Shown here one piece after another: positions 63,067 to 64,000 of a stretch of DNA of 64,000 nt (the first letter of the stretch is position 1; each line of letters starts with the position of its first letter). The notes under the pieces are model-generated. The model was not told where the DNA came from and did no database searches. It was given only the letters and a program-made list of their open reading frames with translations. This DNA is from Paenibacillus curdlanolyticus YK9 (GTDB lineage Bacteria > Bacillota > Bacilli > Paenibacillales > Paenibacillaceae), in contig NZ_AEDD01000002.1 in the NCBI RefSeq assembly GCF_000179615.1, positions 1 to 64,000 of the forward strand. Reading direction: 5' to 3'. The translations under genes and the position numbers were made by a program.

Positions 63067-63633
63067 ATGGCATTTGCAGATAAACAGCTTCAGTACAGAG
63101 AGATTATCACGAAAGCTGTCTGCGGCAAAGGTCGTAAGTTTTCCACAGTGACCCATACCGTAACACCGCCTCATAATCCCACGAGCATCCTCGGCGCGTG
63201 GATTATCAACCACCAGTATGAAGCGGTTCGTTCGGGCGACGGCATCGAGGTCATTGGTACTTACGATATTAACATCTGGTATTCTTACAGCAAAAACTCG
63301 CAAACCGAGGTGGCGAAAGAAACGGTATCCTATGTGGAGAACATACCGCTTTCGTATGTAGACCCGAAGCATCGGGCGACGACTGAAGAAGTGTCGGCTG
63401 ATGCAACGCAAGAACCGAACTGCATCGAGGCTAACATCTCGTCGAGCGGTTCGAGCGTTGTCATTCGGGTGGAGCGGGAATTTGCCGTAGAGATGGTCGC
63501 CGAGACGAAAGTGTTCGTCGCTTGCGTTCCTGGCGGTGTGGATGATCTCGAGGGCAAGGATATCGAGTATGGACTCGGCGACGACGGAGACTACGAGGAT
63601 CTGGACCCGGATCTGCTCGACGACGAGGTGTAA
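63067..63633 (+). CDS. cotE: Outer spore coat morphogenetic protein CotE
   Basis: 188 residues. Recruits outer-coat proteins to the forespore surface. Family segments: QYREIITKAVCGKGRKFST, THTVTPPHNPTSILGAWIINHQYEA, VIGTYDINIWYSYSKNSQT and VERE...VETKVFV-like strands; the very acidic C-terminal tail (EDLDPDLLDDEV) is typical. Start ATG 63067 follows GGAGGAGG. A hairpin (AAGCCGCC / GGCGGTTT, about 63638-63662) and a T-run terminator follow. Confidence 0.93.
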   Translation: MAFADKQLQYREIITKAVCGKGRKFSTVTHTVTPPHNPTSILGAWIINHQYEAVRSGDGIEVIGTYDINIWYSYSKNSQTEVAKETVSYVENIPLSYVDPKHRATTEEVSADATQEPNCIEANISSSGSSVVIRVEREFAVEMVAETKVFVACVPGGVDDLEGKDIEYGLGDDGDYEDLDPDLLDDEV

Positions 63634-63693
63634 GCCGTAAGCCGCCTTCAGGGGGCGGTTTACAATAGGATATGCGCCGCATGCGGCGAATAC

Positions 63694-63721
63694 GAGGGCG
63701 CCAGCCCTCTTTTTGTTTTTT
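63694..63721 (+). terminator. Intrinsic terminator after cotE
   Basis: GAGGGC-GCCA-GCCCTC stem followed by a T-rich run (TTTTTGTTTTTTT). Confidence 0.85.
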
Positions 63722-63760
63722 GGGCTTTCTGGCATGGGAAGCGCGAGGGAGGGTTGCCGC

Positions 63761-64000
63761 ATGCATGAAGGCGTCACGATGTCAGCGCATGTCTGGATAC
63801 AAGACGAACGAGCAGGGAGCAGCTCCTTGGTTCGAGCAGAGGATTACGGCGATAAGTCAGGTGTACAAGGAAGCGGCAGTCGCGATGCGAATGCCGCTTC
63901 TTTCCATGCGCAGCAGGATGCGATTATTGTGCTTGGCGGAGGTGCAACCGCAGCCGAGGATGCGATTCATCCAAGCAGCGTATGGAGACTGTACGCTTTA
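63761..64000 (+). CDS. Unknown protein, 3' end outside window
   Basis: 80 codons open to the window edge, from ATG 63761 with GAGGGAGGG upstream. The fragment (MHEGVTMSAHVWIQDERAGS...) shows no domain I know; it is Ala/Ser/Gly-rich, with IIVLGGGATAAED and WRLYAL at the end. A second ATG at 63779 is possible. In related genomes cotE is often followed by mutS or an amidoligase-type gene, but I cannot confirm either from 80 residues. Confidence 0.5.
   Translation, partial: MHEGVTMSAHVWIQDERAGSSSLVRAEDYGDKSGVQGSGSRDANAASFHAQQDAIIVLGGGATAAEDAIHPSSVWRLYAL

Noticed and set aside
63058-63777. 239-codon minus-strand ORF opposite cotE
   Set aside because: Overlaps all of cotE, its promoter region and its terminator. 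CotE is unmistakable on the other strand.

Overview
The window looks like chromosome from a Paenibacillus-type, endospore-forming Firmicute of roughly 50-55% GC. The evidence is a cotE spore-coat gene with sporulation-type promoter signals, a spore-type GH18 hydrolase, parE-parC, strong AGGAGG-like ribosome sites, Firmicute small families (YxcD-, YpmR-, YqkB- and DUF309-like) and many dispersed intergenic repeats. No rRNA, tRNA, CRISPR array, transposase or prophage was seen. The genus is an inference from gene content.

Layout. 1-2 kb: end of a large dynamin-like GTPase. 2.2-6.5 kb: a dispersed repeat, then a leader ORF followed by a heterodimeric multidrug ABC exporter (BmrCD-like). 6.6-10.8 kb: purT, an SGNH hydrolase and an ABC-2 transporter pair. 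10.9-15.4 kb: parE-parC. 15.4-28.2 kb: housekeeping and regulatory genes (MarR, RluA-type pseudouridine synthase, rRNA methyltransferase, a divergent two-component pair, PAP2, an XRE regulator with a palindromic operator, methionine aminopeptidase, a PhnB-like protein, a LOR-domain protein, an AraC regulator, alkaline phosphatase and a lipoprotein esterase).

28.2-41.6 kb is the most interesting part: nine same-strand genes, most joined by 4-base ATGA overlaps. They encode a complete nucleotide-activated heptose pathway (GmhA, HddA and a fused HddC-GmhB), two GT5 (glycogen-synthase-like) glycosyltransferases without the usual KTGGL donor motif, two GH77 (4-alpha-glucanotransferase-like) proteins and two ABC exporter half-transporters. 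A sigma-A promoter, a cre-like palindrome and a short leader ORF lie upstream. I read this as a possible undescribed pathway that makes, remodels and exports a heptose-containing alpha-glycan or oligosaccharide. The product is unknown.

41.7-48 kb: a ZTP (pfl) riboswitch with terminator controlling a stand-alone AICAR formyltransferase; a DUF350 / glutathionylspermidine-synthase-like / lipoprotein trio like E. coli yjfL-yjfC-yjfM; an AT-rich island with unknown genes; and a 5'-truncated pyridoxamine-phosphate-oxidase-like gene. 48-58.6 kb: GH18 hydrolase, HisC-like aminotransferase with a divergent MocR regulator that lacks the PLP lysine, an ankyrin protein, a DUF11 fragment cut by a repeat, and assorted conserved genes (carbonic anhydrase, HesB-like, M32 carboxypeptidase). 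58.7-64 kb: the second copy of the first repeat, a NitT/TauT-type ABC operon followed by an aromatic-acid-exporter-like protein, cotE, and the start of an unknown gene.

Two families of roughly 185-bp intergenic elements occur twice each: 2228-2420 with 58746-58938 (opposite orientation), and 16440-16622 with 54247-54428. Both families are built from four short modules in a mirror-symmetric layout.
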